This document shows positions 40,651-48,561 of a stretch of DNA of 64,000 nt, piece after piece (positions within the stretch are counted from its first letter, which is position 1; every line of letters starts with the position of its first letter). The stretch is taken from the NCBI RefSeq assembly GCF_037335815.1, contig NZ_CP147841.1, positions 2,480,001-2,544,000 on the forward strand. The letters are read 5' to 3'. The notes under the pieces were generated by a model. That model did not search any database. It saw nothing but the letters and a program-made list of their open reading frames with translations, and was not told where the DNA came from. A program made the position numbers and the translations under genes. This DNA is from Salinirubellus litoreus. GTDB lineage: Archaea; Halobacteriota; Halobacteria; Halobacteriales; Haloarculaceae.

Positions 40651-41793
40651 GGAATAATCGATCAAATAACCAATCAGTCGACGAGAAGAGGGAAGAGTTA
40701 GCAGCTGCCTTCGGCCGTGATATCGATCCGTTAAAAAAAATACGAAGAAACCTTTCTCAGTAATGATATCGACCCATTTGATCTTTACTTAGAGGACGTA
40801 GTTTATGAGTGGAATATTTCTGAGGACACATTGGACGGATATGAAAGGGCGATACGGCAGTGGAGAAAACATATGGATAGTATCGGTAGGCACCCCGCAT
40901 GCCCGAACGAACATCATGTAAAGGATTTCGCTCGGTTTTACCGAGATCAGAGGGGTAATCGGCCAGATACAGTCAAGAAGAAGATTCTACGTCTGAACAA
41001 GGCCTACGAGTACTGGCAAAACGATCCGGTCTTCCCTCATCCTCATGACTACAACCCCTTCAATCTCGCTCGAACGAAGCTCTCGCTTGATGCACCCCAG
41101 GTAGACGATCCGCCACGAATACCAATTGGTGAACTGGGTGGCATAGTCCAAGATATCACCCATATACGAGATCGGAGTGTAGTAGTGGCTCAGCTCAAAC
41201 TAGGCCTTCGGGCGGGCGAACTTTGTAACATCCAGTTTCAAGATATTCACATAGAGAATACGGAACTCGACCGTTTCTACCCAGAACTCGGAAACCACTG
41301 GATGCTAAAGGGACGGAAGAACGCGATATTCATCCCACCGGCACCGAACAACGACCTTCCGACGGAAGGGCGCAAAGGGAACAAGTCTCGCCGACCACGT
41401 GTACTCCCTCTTGATGATGAACTCCGACGAGTTTTACTCCGATGGCTGTTGATCCGTCCCGATACTGGCGATCCTTGGCTATTCCTCTCGAAGAATCATC
41501 ACGACCGGCTTGAAACCCAGGGTGTCAACCACATCTGGAAAGCTGCCTTCCATCCGGAGTATGCTGAATCACAACGGCATCGAGGTGTTACGAGCCACTT
41601 CGGACGACACCGCTTCTCGACCTATTGGCGTGTGGAACAGGATCTCAACCGTGAACTGGTCAAGTATATGCGTGGTGATGTAACTCGAAGTACTGCACTC
41701 GATGATAGAAGCGCGATAGACGATTACATACACTCTTACTACGACGACATCAAGAGGCCTTATCGGGAGCGGATTTACCGGTTCAACATATGA
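40647..41793 (+). pseudogene. Tyrosine integrase split by an A8 tract
   Basis: A start at 40647 gives REELAAAFGRDIDPLKK, then the frame ends at a TAA unless one A of the run 40733-40740 is skipped. After that, YEETFLSNDIDPFDLYLEDV continues into the main body. The core-binding domain contains WRKHMDSIGRHPACPNEHHV. The catalytic domain has R in QLKLGLRAGELCNIQFQDIH, H-x-x-R in TSHFGRHRFSTYW, and the tyrosine in DDYIHSYYDDIKRPY, so all catalytic residues remain. It inserts an element at an att site. The tract allows slippage between on and off; alternatively it is a sequencing error. It is the last gene of the module and lies at the island's right edge. Confidence 0.75.
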
Positions 41794-41850
41794 TCGAGAT
41801 GGTGGTTTTCGCTGAACTTAGGGCCAAAGTATTAGTGGATATAGGACTCC
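41794..41850. other. Candidate attachment region at the island edge
   Basis: The integrase ends at 41,793 and the core permease gene's stop is at 41,818 on the other strand. The junction TTAGGGCCAAAGTATTAG at 41,818-41,835 is the permease 3' end. Integrases often use a gene 3' end as att, so this stretch is the best candidate for one att half; I see no second copy inside the window. Confidence 0.35.
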
Positions 41851-43068
41851 CATGAGATGCACTCTCCGAGCGCCGAACCTCGCCGGGACCAGCCCCACCA
41901 GCGAGGCGACGAGAAACACGAGGACGCCGACGACGCCCGCGAACAGCAGCGAGACGCCCGCCAGGAGACAGAGCACTCCGGCCGCGAGTCGCGTGTTGTC
42001 GACGTTCCCCACGAGGTCGAGGTACCGATCCCCGACCAGGAGCACGAGACAGAATCCCGCGATGGCGGCGAGCCCCACGGCTGGGAGCAGGAAGGCGAGG
42101 TCGATCGGCGCACCCGAGCGCTCGAAGGCGACGAGCACGCCAGTCCGGGGCGATCCGAGCGCGACGAGGGCGAACAGTGCGAATATCGTGTTGGACGTGT
42201 TGACGCCGCTCGTCGTCACGAGGAACCCGCGAGCGCCGTGTCGACCCGGGGTGGTGAGCAGCGAGACCGTCGCGGCCACTGCCGAGGAGACGCCGGGGAC
42301 GTACCCGACGATCGCTCCCGAGAGCGTCCCCACGAACCCGAGCCCGGCGATGGAACTCCCCGGGAGCGTCACCGTCGCGTCGTCCTGCGGCGGCACGCCC
42401 CCTCCGCCCACCGACTCGACGAGCACCGGCGCGCCGAACAGCCCGGCGAACAGCGGGGCGAGCATCCCGCCCACCGAGAGCGGTGCCGAGGGATCGAGAT
42501 CGAGCGTCGCCCACCCGAGCAGCGCGGCGAGCGAGAACGCCGCCACCGCCCCGACCATCGCGAACCCGCCACGTTCGGTGACGACCAGCAGGACGGCCAC
42601 GAGCCCGAGCGCGAGCGGGAGGTGTGCGCGCAGGGTCGGGTAGACGGCGACCATCCCGCGGGTGATCGGGAGCGCGAGCGGCACGGCCAGGAGGACGGCG
42701 AGGCCGCTCCCGAGCGCGGAGAGCCTGACCGCCTCCCGTCCTCGCCCTTCGAGGACGAGCCGGTGTCCCGGCAACGCTGTCGCCGCCATCGACGGATCCG
42801 GGACGCCGAGCGCGAGTGCGGGCACCACGTCGAGGAATGTGTGGACCACGCCCGCGGCGAGGACGGCCGCGCCGACGAGTCGTGGCGGCCCGGGGACGTC
42901 CGCGGCGACGGCCGCCAGCAGCAGCGCCACGTTGTTGGCGTGGAGCCCCGGAACGAGCCCCGAACACGTCCCGAGCACGACCCCGCCGAGGACGAACCCG
43001 AGGGTCGCCAGCGTCGCCTCGGGCGAGAGCGCGAATCGGGGCGGGACCGCCGCGGGGACCGGATCCAT
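41818..43068 (-). CDS. TctA-type (DUF112) permease
   Basis: 416 residues, about 10-11 helices in two related halves, as in the archaeal DUF112/TctA tripartite tricarboxylate transporter permeases: GTCSGLVPGLHANNVALLLA, then VHTFLDVVPALALGVPDPSM in the first half, and LSGAIVGYVPGVSSAVAATV, then TTSGVNTSNTIFALFALVAL in the second. The repeated P-G-x-S/H motifs are the signature. The extracytoplasmic binding and small membrane subunits are absent, as usual in archaea, so it may be a stand-alone carrier. Acidic linkers are few. It is the first gene of the stable right half, and its 3' end touches the integrase module. Confidence 0.85.
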   Translation of the reverse strand: MDPVPAAVPPRFALSPEATLATLGFVLGGVVLGTCSGLVPGLHANNVALLLAAVAADVPGPPRLVGAAVLAAGVVHTFLDVVPALALGVPDPSMAATALPGHRLVLEGRGREAVRLSALGSGLAVLLAVPLALPITRGMVAVYPTLRAHLPLALGLVAVLLVVTERGGFAMVGAVAAFSLAALLGWATLDLDPSAPLSVGGMLAPLFAGLFGAPVLVESVGGGGVPPQDDATVTLPGSSIAGLGFVGTLSGAIVGYVPGVSSAVAATVSLLTTPGRHGARGFLVTTSGVNTSNTIFALFALVALGSPRTGVLVAFERSGAPIDLAFLLPAVGLAAIAGFCLVLLVGDRYLDLVGNVDNTRLAAGVLCLLAGVSLLFAGVVGVLVFLVASLVGLVPARFGARRVHLMGVLYPLILWP

Positions 43069-43137
43069 CGCGGGGAGGTGGTCCCGGTATCCGACTTGAA
43101 CCTACGTCCTGCTCGGCGACCGGTCCGGGAGCCGCCG

Positions 43138-43512
43138 TCAGGTGTCCGTCGTGTCGAGCCGCTTAGCCCCGGTCGTCCGCTCGTCCTCGACGTCGCCCGT
43201 GTTGCGTGTCTCGGTCGGCTCGAACAGCAGTATCTCGGCCTCGTCGTCGGCGACCGGACGGTGTTCCACCCCCGCCGGCACCACGACGAGCTCGCCGGGG
43301 CCGAGGTCGACGTCCGGTTCGCCGCGGAGTTCGATCGTCAGCTCGCCCGAACGGACGAGGAACAGCTCGTCGGCGTCGGTGTGGCTGTGTCGGACGAACT
43401 CACCTTCCACCTTCGCGAGCTTCACCGCCTGCCCGTTCAGTTCGGCGGCGATCCGGGGCGACCACCGCTCGTCGAACGAGTCGAACGCCGTATCGAGGTT
43501 CACCTTCTCCAT
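43138..43512 (-). CDS. Cupin-domain protein
   Basis: 124 residues. Motif 1 of the cupin barrel in EFVRHSHTDADELFLVRSGE (H-x-H-x4-E), motif 2 in GPGELVVVPAGVEHRPVADD (P-x-G-x2-H), with all four metal ligands present. The tail (ETRNTGDVEDERTTGAKRLD) is charged and unstructured. It belongs to the small manganese/iron cupins of the mannose-6-phosphate-isomerase-like group; the reaction is unknown. It lies between the permease and the ribosomal operon, reading with both, with an intergenic distance of about 170 bases to the stalk genes. Confidence 0.85.
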   Translation of the reverse strand: MEKVNLDTAFDSFDERWSPRIAAELNGQAVKLAKVEGEFVRHSHTDADELFLVRSGELTIELRGEPDVDLGPGELVVVPAGVEHRPVADDEAEILLFEPTETRNTGDVEDERTTGAKRLDTTDT

Positions 43513-43635
43513 GTACGGACGTGGCGTGGATGTCGTATCACGCTGGCGCTACGCTGGGCTACGCGTGGCTCGGGGCCCGGCCGGTGTGGGGGACGCGGCG
43601 GTCGGCGGGTGCTGCGGCTCGGCACGCGACGTCGG

Positions 43636-43640
43636 AAAAA
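43636..43640 (-). terminator. Oligo-T after the ribosomal stalk operon
   Basis: On the minus strand TTTTT stands about 43 bases after the stop of the P1 stalk gene, preceded by GC-rich sequence. Archaeal RNA polymerase stops at such T runs, so this is the probable end of the rpl1-rpl10-rpl12 transcript. Confidence 0.45.
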
Positions 43641-43682
43641 GCGTGGATCGTGGATACGGAACGACCGGAGGACGTTCCGAGG

Positions 43683-44033
43683 TCAGCCGAAGAGCTCGCC
43701 CAGGCCCTCGCCCGAGCTGTCGTCTTCCTCTTCCTCGTCCTCGTCGGCTTCGGCCTCCGCCTCGTCGCCGCCGTCGTCCTCGTCGTCGCCCTCGTCGCCC
43801 TCGGCCTCGGCGGCACCGTCCGCGCCGCCAGCGCCACCGGAACCGCCGGCCGGCACCGCGGCGGCCGTCTCGATGGCCTCCTCGATGTCGACGTCCTCGA
43901 GCGCGGCCACCAGGGCCTTCACGCGGGACTCCTCGACGTCGACGCCCGCGGCCTCCAGGACGTTCGTGATGTTCTCCTCGTTCAGTTCCTCACCGGACTC
44001 GTGCAGCACCAGCGCTGCGTAAACGTATTCCAT
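43683..44033 (-). CDS. rpl12: Ribosomal protein P1 (archaeal L12)
   Basis: 116 residues: MEYVYAALVLHESGEELNEE, NITNVLEAAGVDVEESRVKA, then a flexible Ala/Gly/acidic hinge (GGSGGAGGADGAAEAEGDEG) and the universal end SSGEGLGELFG that contacts elongation factors. It forms dimers bound to the P0 protein in the ribosomal stalk and recruits EF-2 and EF-1A. It is the last gene of the rpl1-rpl10-rpl12 operon, 6 bases after the P0 gene. No oddity. Confidence 0.98.
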   Translation of the reverse strand: MEYVYAALVLHESGEELNEENITNVLEAAGVDVEESRVKALVAALEDVDIEEAIETAAAVPAGGSGGAGGADGAAEAEGDEGDDEDDGGDEAEAEADEDEEEEDDSSGEGLGELFG

Positions 44034-44039
44034 TCTGTG

Positions 44040-45098
44040 TCACCCGAACATTTCGCCGAGCGCGTCGCCACTGTCGTCGTCATCGTCGTCATCGTCGGCG
44101 GCGTCCGTCTCGGCAGCTTGGTCGTCAGTCTGTTCCTCCTCGTCGTCACCCGTCTCGGGCTCCGGCTCCGCCTCCGCGTCGGCCTCCGTCCCCGGCTCGC
44201 TCTCGACGCCGCGGAGCTCCTCGGGGAGCGCCTCCTGGTCGTCGATGTGTGCCGCGAGCGCGCGGAGCTGAGCGTCCGCCCGCCCGACCAGGTCGTCGAC
44301 CAGATCGGGGCTCTCGACGGCCGCGAACAGGCCGAGGCTCCGGGCCTCGCCGGAGGCCTTCCCGAGCAGCGTGCCCGCCGTCCGGGTCGTGGGATAGACG
44401 GCGTTGACCGAGAGGTTCCGTCCGGCCGCCGCGGCCGAGGCGAAGTCCTCGCGGTACTCGTCGATGTCGAGTTCGAGCTCCTCGGGGCCGAACATGACCC
44501 CGTCGGCGTAGACGCCGCGGAGGTCGAGGCCGACCTCCTTGGGCTCGATGCCGAGCTCGGCGAGGACGTTCGCCAGCTGCTGGTCGACCTCCTCGCCGGC
44601 TTCGAGGACCGTCGAGTCCTCGAGCACGACGATCGAGCCGTCCTGGATGCGGGCGTTCGCGCCCGCCTGCTGGAGTTCGCCGACGAACGGCCCGGGGTCG
44701 ATCCCGGTGTCACCCTCGGGGATGACGACGTCGTTCGGGGCGACCTCGCCCGCGTTGATGGGTGCGGGCGTCTTCGACGCTTCTAACTGTTTGAACAGCC
44801 CGAACGGGTTGTCGTTCGTGGCGACGAGGCCGACCTGCCCGGAGACGAACTCCGCGAGCTCCTCCAGGCCGTCGTCGACCTCCTCGAGCGCGCGAACGAC
44901 GAGCGTGTTCCGCGAGATGCGGAGCTCCGCGCTCCCGTACAGGTCCCGGCGCATGGCCTGGAGCTGTCGGGACGGGATACCGGCGACGTCGACCACGCCC
45001 ACCGAGTCGTAGGATTCGAGCAGGCCGACGATGTCGTCGACCTCCTCGCGCTTCCACTCGGGGATGTGTTCGGTCTTGCGCTCGGCTTCGGCGCTCAT
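44040..45098 (-). CDS. rpl10: Ribosomal protein uL10 (acidic P0)
   Basis: 352 residues: RKTEHIPEWKREEVDDIVGL, the rRNA-binding SVGVVDVAGIPSRQLQAMRR, LRISRNTLVVRALEEVDDGL, then an inserted P0-type domain and a long acidic tail with a run of Asp ending ALGEMFG. The C-terminal motif matches that of P1, as in all archaeal P0 proteins. It anchors several P1 dimers to 23S rRNA near the L11 site. The ATG overlaps the L1 stop (ATGA), so translation is coupled to L1 and shares its feedback control. Confidence 0.98.
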   Translation of the reverse strand: MSAEAERKTEHIPEWKREEVDDIVGLLESYDSVGVVDVAGIPSRQLQAMRRDLYGSAELRISRNTLVVRALEEVDDGLEELAEFVSGQVGLVATNDNPFGLFKQLEASKTPAPINAGEVAPNDVVIPEGDTGIDPGPFVGELQQAGANARIQDGSIVVLEDSTVLEAGEEVDQQLANVLAELGIEPKEVGLDLRGVYADGVMFGPEELELDIDEYREDFASAAAAGRNLSVNAVYPTTRTAGTLLGKASGEARSLGLFAAVESPDLVDDLVGRADAQLRALAAHIDDQEALPEELRGVESEPGTEADAEAEPEPETGDDEEEQTDDQAAETDAADDDDDDDDSGDALGEMFG

Positions 45099-45733
45099 GT
45101 GGGCACCTCCACGGACGGCCCCATCGTGGTCTTGACGTAGATGCCGTCGATGTTGAGCGGGCCCTTCTCCAGGTTCGCCTCCAGCCGGCGGACGACGACG
45201 CCGATGTTCGTGGAGATGTCGTCGGCGGTCATGTCTTCGGCACCCACGCGGGTGTGGAACGTACGCCGGTCGCGCGACCGGAGCTGTACGGTGTTCTTCA
45301 TGCGGTTGACGACCTCGACGACGTCGTCGTCGGGCTGGAGCGGCGTCGGCATCTTGCCACGCGGCCCGAGGACGGTCCCGAGGTAGCGACCGATGTCCTG
45401 CATGAGGTTCGCCTGGGCGACGAAGAAGTCGGTTTCGTCCGCGAGGTCCTTGGCGGCGTCCGAGTCGTCACCGAGGTCCTCGAGGTCGTCCCCCGAGAGC
45501 ACCTGATCGGCGACGTCTTCCGCACGGAGCGCCGTCTCGCCCTCGGCGAACACGACGATACTAGTTTCTTGACCCGTTCCGGACGGCAGGACGATCGACT
45601 CGTCCACCCGGTTGTTGGGGTCGTTGAGGTCCAGATCGCGCAGGTTGATCGCGAGGTCCACCGTCTCGCGGAAGTTCCGCGGCGGTGCCTCCTCGAGCGC
45701 GCGAGAGACTGCTTCTTCTATCGAATCTGCCAT
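45095..45733 (-). CDS. rpl1: Ribosomal protein uL1
   Basis: 212 residues, the complete archaeal L1: ADSIEEAVSRALEEAPPRNF, TVDLAINLRDLDLNDPNNRV, IGRYLGTVLGPRGKMPTPLQ (the L1 signature), then MKNTVQLRSRDRRTFHTRVG and KGPLNIDGIYVKTTMGPSVE. It binds the L1 stalk of 23S rRNA and, in archaea, its own mRNA leader. GGAGGTG (complement of 45738-45744) precedes the ATG, and the leader hairpin described separately overlaps it. It is the first gene of the operon with P0 and P1. Confidence 0.98.
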   Translation of the reverse strand: MADSIEEAVSRALEEAPPRNFRETVDLAINLRDLDLNDPNNRVDESIVLPSGTGQETSIVVFAEGETALRAEDVADQVLSGDDLEDLGDDSDAAKDLADETDFFVAQANLMQDIGRYLGTVLGPRGKMPTPLQPDDDVVEVVNRMKNTVQLRSRDRRTFHTRVGAEDMTADDISTNIGVVVRRLEANLEKGPLNIDGIYVKTTMGPSVEVPT

Positions 45734-45737
45734 TTTT

Positions 45738-45772
45738 CACCTCCGTAGTCTGAGCCCTGTGGGCTACTACGG
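45738..45772 (-). promoter_or_regulatory. L1-binding leader hairpin overlapping the SD site
   Basis: The minus-strand leader has CCGTAGT paired to ACTACGG (7 bp), an inner stem AGCCC-ACA-GGGCT, and an unpaired CAG on the 3' side between the stems. Two stems with an asymmetric loop are the shape of the L1-binding site on 23S rRNA, and autoregulation of this operon through such a mimic is known in haloarchaea and methanogens. Its 3' arm abuts the GGAGGTG ribosome site, so L1 binding would block initiation. Confidence 0.75.
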
Positions 45773-45859
45773 TGTGAAACAGGCCGTGCCTGTCTCGTTC
45801 CAATCGACTGGAGGCGCGGGTTTAAAAGCGTCGAACCGATCCGTCCGTGAGTCGAACTC

Positions 45860-46600
45860 TCAGACCGGAAGGACGTCGATACCGAACCAGTAGGCGGCGG
45901 CGATGTCGGCCGCGAACGCGAGGAAGAGGAGCGCGGACCCGTAGAACAGCCACCGGCGGTGGCTGTCGGTCAGCCGGCGGGCCCCGCGGTTGAACACGAA
46001 CGCCGTGAACGCGCTCATCGGGACGATGACGAGCATCTCGCCGATCCAGATACCCGGGTGGGCCCCGTACTGGGCCGCGAGCCCGATGGTCACCAGCTGG
46101 GTCTTGTCGCCGAACTCGCCGAACGCGCTGGCGGAGAACGCCGGGAAGAACCCCTCCGCGCCGTCCGGGAGGTGGGCATCCAGCCCCGCGAGGCGACCGT
46201 CGGCGTAGGTTTCGGTACCACCGTCGGTGAGCGTTTCCTCGCCGTCAGATTCGCCGACCCCGCCACCCGATCCGCCCTCCCCGCCGACCCCGAGTCCCGC
46301 CCGGACGAGCAGGAGCGCGAACATGACGAACAGCCCCGCCGTCACGGCGTCGAGGTAGATCGTCGGTAGCGTCCCCTGGAGCGCCTCTCCGAAGGCAACC
46401 TCCAGTGCCGTCCACCCGCCCAGGGCGAGGGCCGCCCCCGCGACGACCGGCAGCGGCCGGTACTTCGTCGCCAGCCCCGCGATGATCATCTGCACCTTCT
46501 CGCCCGGGATGACGAGCGCCTGGAGGGTCGCCGCCGCTATCACTACTTCGAGGAACGTCGCCACGTCAACCACACCTCCTGGCCCGGTATCGACGTACAC
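45860..46600 (-). CDS. UPF0016/GDT1-family cation transporter
   Basis: 246 residues, six helices in two repeats. The first carries VIPGEKVQMIIAGLATKYRP and the second SASAFGEFGDKTQLVTIGLA; the E-x-G-D-K-T motif defines the family, and the first repeat has the degenerate P-G-E-K-V form common in haloarchaea. The middle loop (GGEGGSGGGVGESDGEET) is long, acidic and glycine-rich. Relatives export Mn2+ or Ca2+ in exchange for protons. It is read with the ribosomal operon but from its own promoter region upstream. No frame damage. Confidence 0.85.
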   Translation of the reverse strand: MYVDTGPGGVVDVATFLEVVIAAATLQALVIPGEKVQMIIAGLATKYRPLPVVAGAALALGGWTALEVAFGEALQGTLPTIYLDAVTAGLFVMFALLLVRAGLGVGGEGGSGGGVGESDGEETLTDGGTETYADGRLAGLDAHLPDGAEGFFPAFSASAFGEFGDKTQLVTIGLAAQYGAHPGIWIGEMLVIVPMSAFTAFVFNRGARRLTDSHRRWLFYGSALLFLAFAADIAAAYWFGIDVLPV

Positions 46601-46994
46601 TCATTCAGGGTTTAGCCGTATCTAAAATCCATTAGTAGATGAACTAAATCCTTGCGCATCGCTCACGTTTTGCCGAATAGACCGTGAGGATCCGATCCCC
46701 GGAACCGGACGCCGAGCGTCGCTCTCGTCCGATCTCGGAGCGCCGTGAGAACGACTCGAGTTCTACGAGCCACGGTGGGAGATCCGGTGAACACACACCA
46801 GGACCCGGCGACGCTCGCGTTTCGAGTGTTCGATTCGTCGGTCTCGGCTTACGCCTCGACCTCCTCTGCGAAACACCGCGAGACGAGCGAAGCGAGTTTC
46901 GTGAGCCTTCGGCTCACTACGCTGTCGCTTGCTCGCCGAACACACCGAAAACTCGCTGGGCTCGTTTTCGAGCGTTCGCTTCGTCAGCGGTGGC
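46601..46994. other. Intergenic stretch with a duplicated rpl11 3' end
   Basis: 394 bases without a gene. AT-rich sequence near 46620-46680 probably holds the UPF0016 promoter. Hairpins: GTGAGCCTTCGGCTCAC (46901-46917) and GCTCGTTTTCGAGC (46960-46973); the second lies just behind rpl11 and may be its terminator. Bases 46813-46876 are a diverged copy of the end of rpl11 plus the following sequence. Confidence 0.55.
46813..46876 (-). repeat. Partial copy of the rpl11 3' end
   Basis: In the minus-strand sense this stretch reads V-F-A-E-E-V-E-A-stop, against V-F-A-E-E-A-A-A-stop of rpl11. The similarity continues past the stop (TAAGCC, GACGAATCGAAC, CTCGAAACGCGAGC) in the same order as behind rpl11 (46960-47023), at about 80 percent identity by eye. 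The two copies lie about 147 bases apart. Confidence 0.65.
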
Positions 46995-47483
46995 TTACGC
47001 CGCGGCTTCCTCGGCGAACACGTCGTCGTACTCGCCGTCGTCGATCTTCCGCTTGAACTCGCGGGGGTTCTCGCCCTCGATGGTCACGCCGAGCGAGGTA
47101 CAGGTCCCGACGACCTCCTTCGCGGCACCCTTCAGGTCGTACGCGAGGAGGTCGGGGAGCTTCTGCTCGGCGATCTTCTTTATCTGATCGACCGAGGCGT
47201 CGGCGACGAACTCGGACTCGGGTTGGCCGCTGCCGGTCTCGAAGCCGAGTTCGTCCTTGATGAGCGCCGCCGTCGGCGGGACGCCGACCTCGATACTGAA
47301 CGAGCCGTCGTCGTCGTACTCGACGGTCACCGGGACCTCGGTCCCGTCGAACGCGGCGGTCCGCTCGTTTATCTCGCTGACGACGGCCTGCACGTCGACC
47401 GGGGTCGGGCCGAGTTCCGGCCCGAGCGGCGGGCCGGGGTTGGCCTGACCCCCGGGGACGAGCACTTCGATGGTTCCAGCCAT
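46995..47483 (-). CDS. rpl11: Ribosomal protein uL11
   Basis: 162 residues: TIEVLVPGGQANPGPPLGPE (the proline-rich N-terminal domain that contacts EF-2), GTEVPVTVEYDDDGSFSIEV, TAALIKDELGFETGSGQPES, then IAEQKLPDLLAYDLKGAAKE and GTCTSLGVTIEGENPREFKR with an acidic, alanine-rich tail. It binds the GTPase centre of 23S rRNA. In this genome it is separated from rpl1 by the UPF0016 gene and the spacer, so it is its own unit, as is common in haloarchaea. Its 3' end is partly duplicated downstream (46813-46876). Confidence 0.98.
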   Translation of the reverse strand: MAGTIEVLVPGGQANPGPPLGPELGPTPVDVQAVVSEINERTAAFDGTEVPVTVEYDDDGSFSIEVGVPPTAALIKDELGFETGSGQPESEFVADASVDQIKKIAEQKLPDLLAYDLKGAAKEVVGTCTSLGVTIEGENPREFKRKIDDGEYDDVFAEEAAA

Positions 47484-47579
47484 ACGGATGAGAACCCCCG
47501 CGACGGTTTTAAGAATTGTCTATTCACCCGCGGAGCGGGGACGCGTGACACGCCGAGCGGGCGGGATCCGATCCCGCCT

Positions 47580-48491
47580 TTACTGGTCCTCGACGTGGAC
47601 CGACGAGCCGGCCATCATCTCGAGGACCTGCATCACGCCGGAGTTGTCGTCCCGGCCCATGTCGTTCTGGACCATCGACTTGTAGAGCTCGTGGGCGAGC
47701 TCGGTCTGGGGCATCGGCGAGCCGAACGCCTCGCCCGCGTCCGTGGCGATGCGGAGGTCCTTGTACTGGTACTGGGCGAAGAAGCCGGGCTCGAACTTCC
47801 CCTGGATCATGTTCGGCGCGCGGTTGTCGAGCGTCCAGCAGCCCGCCGCGCCGCCGCTGATGGCGTCGACGACGGCTTCGAGGTCCGCGCCGGCCTGCCC
47901 GGCGAAGACGAGCGCCTCGCTCACGCCCACCATCTGGGCGGCGACGACGATCTGGTTGCACGCCTTCGTCGTCTGGCCCGCCCCGCTCGGCCCGCAGTGG
48001 GTCACCGTCTCGCCCATCACGTCGAGGATGTCGCGCTGTTCGTCGAGGGCGTCCTCGTCGCCGCCGACCATGATCGAGAGCGTCCCCTCGACGGCTCCGG
48101 ACTCGCCGCCCGAGATCGGCGCGTCGAGCATCGTGACGCCCTCCTCGGCGAGTTCCTCGGCGATCTCCTCGGCGACCGTCGGGGAGATAGTGGAGTGATC
48201 GACGACCGTCATCCCCTCCGAGAGCCCGTCGATCACGGGATCGGACTCCTCCTCGCCCCCGAGTACGACCCGCTGGACGTCCGGCGAGTCGGGGAGACAG
48301 AGAAGTACCACGTCGCTCTGCTCGGCGACGCCCGCGGGCGAGCCGCCGTCCTCGCCGCCGTACTCGACGAGCTCCTCGGTAGGCTCGTCCGAGCGGTTGT
48401 GACCGACGACGTCGTAGCCCGCGTCGATGAGGTTCTTGGCCATCGGGAGGCCCATGATTCCGAGACCGACGAATCCGACCGTTCGTGACAT
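47580..48491 (-). CDS. 3-hydroxyisobutyrate/tartronate-semialdehyde reductase family dehydrogenase
   Basis: 303 residues, beta-hydroxyacid dehydrogenase family. Rossmann motif VGFVGLGIMGLPMAKNLIDA (5-24) with N-R-S favouring NADP, the family signature LDAPISGGESGAVEGTLSIM (about 122-141), and the catalytic lysine in GAGQTTKACNQIVVAAQMVG (K about 172), then GCWTLDNRAPNMIQGKFEPG and FQYKDLR-type end (YQYKDLRIATDAGEAFGSPM). Members reduce or oxidise small 3-hydroxyacids such as tartronate semialdehyde or hydroxyisobutyrate. Which substrate applies cannot be told. It follows rpl11 in reading direction but is not part of its operon. Confidence 0.9.
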   Translation of the reverse strand: MSRTVGFVGLGIMGLPMAKNLIDAGYDVVGHNRSDEPTEELVEYGGEDGGSPAGVAEQSDVVLLCLPDSPDVQRVVLGGEEESDPVIDGLSEGMTVVDHSTISPTVAEEIAEELAEEGVTMLDAPISGGESGAVEGTLSIMVGGDEDALDEQRDILDVMGETVTHCGPSGAGQTTKACNQIVVAAQMVGVSEALVFAGQAGADLEAVVDAISGGAAGCWTLDNRAPNMIQGKFEPGFFAQYQYKDLRIATDAGEAFGSPMPQTELAHELYKSMVQNDMGRDDNSGVMQVLEMMAGSSVHVEDQ

Positions 48492-48561
48492 GACGTCCGG
48501 TCATGCGGTAACGGACTACAAAACTGTGGTGGAGGCGGCGGGACCCACCGGACGGCCGTGG

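Noticed and set aside
41794..41850. tRNA gene as integration target
   Set aside because: No cloverleaf or T-loop GTTCGANTC pattern is visible at the integrase edge.
41857..44022. A 721-codon open frame on the plus strand
   Set aside because: It is antisense to the TctA permease, the cupin and P1 genes, and its product is Arg/Glu/His-rich without domains. GC-rich haloarchaeal genes leave such frames open by codon bias.
46929..48488. A 519-codon open frame on the plus strand
   Set aside because: Antisense to rpl11 and the HIBADH-family gene, with composition typical of a shadow frame.
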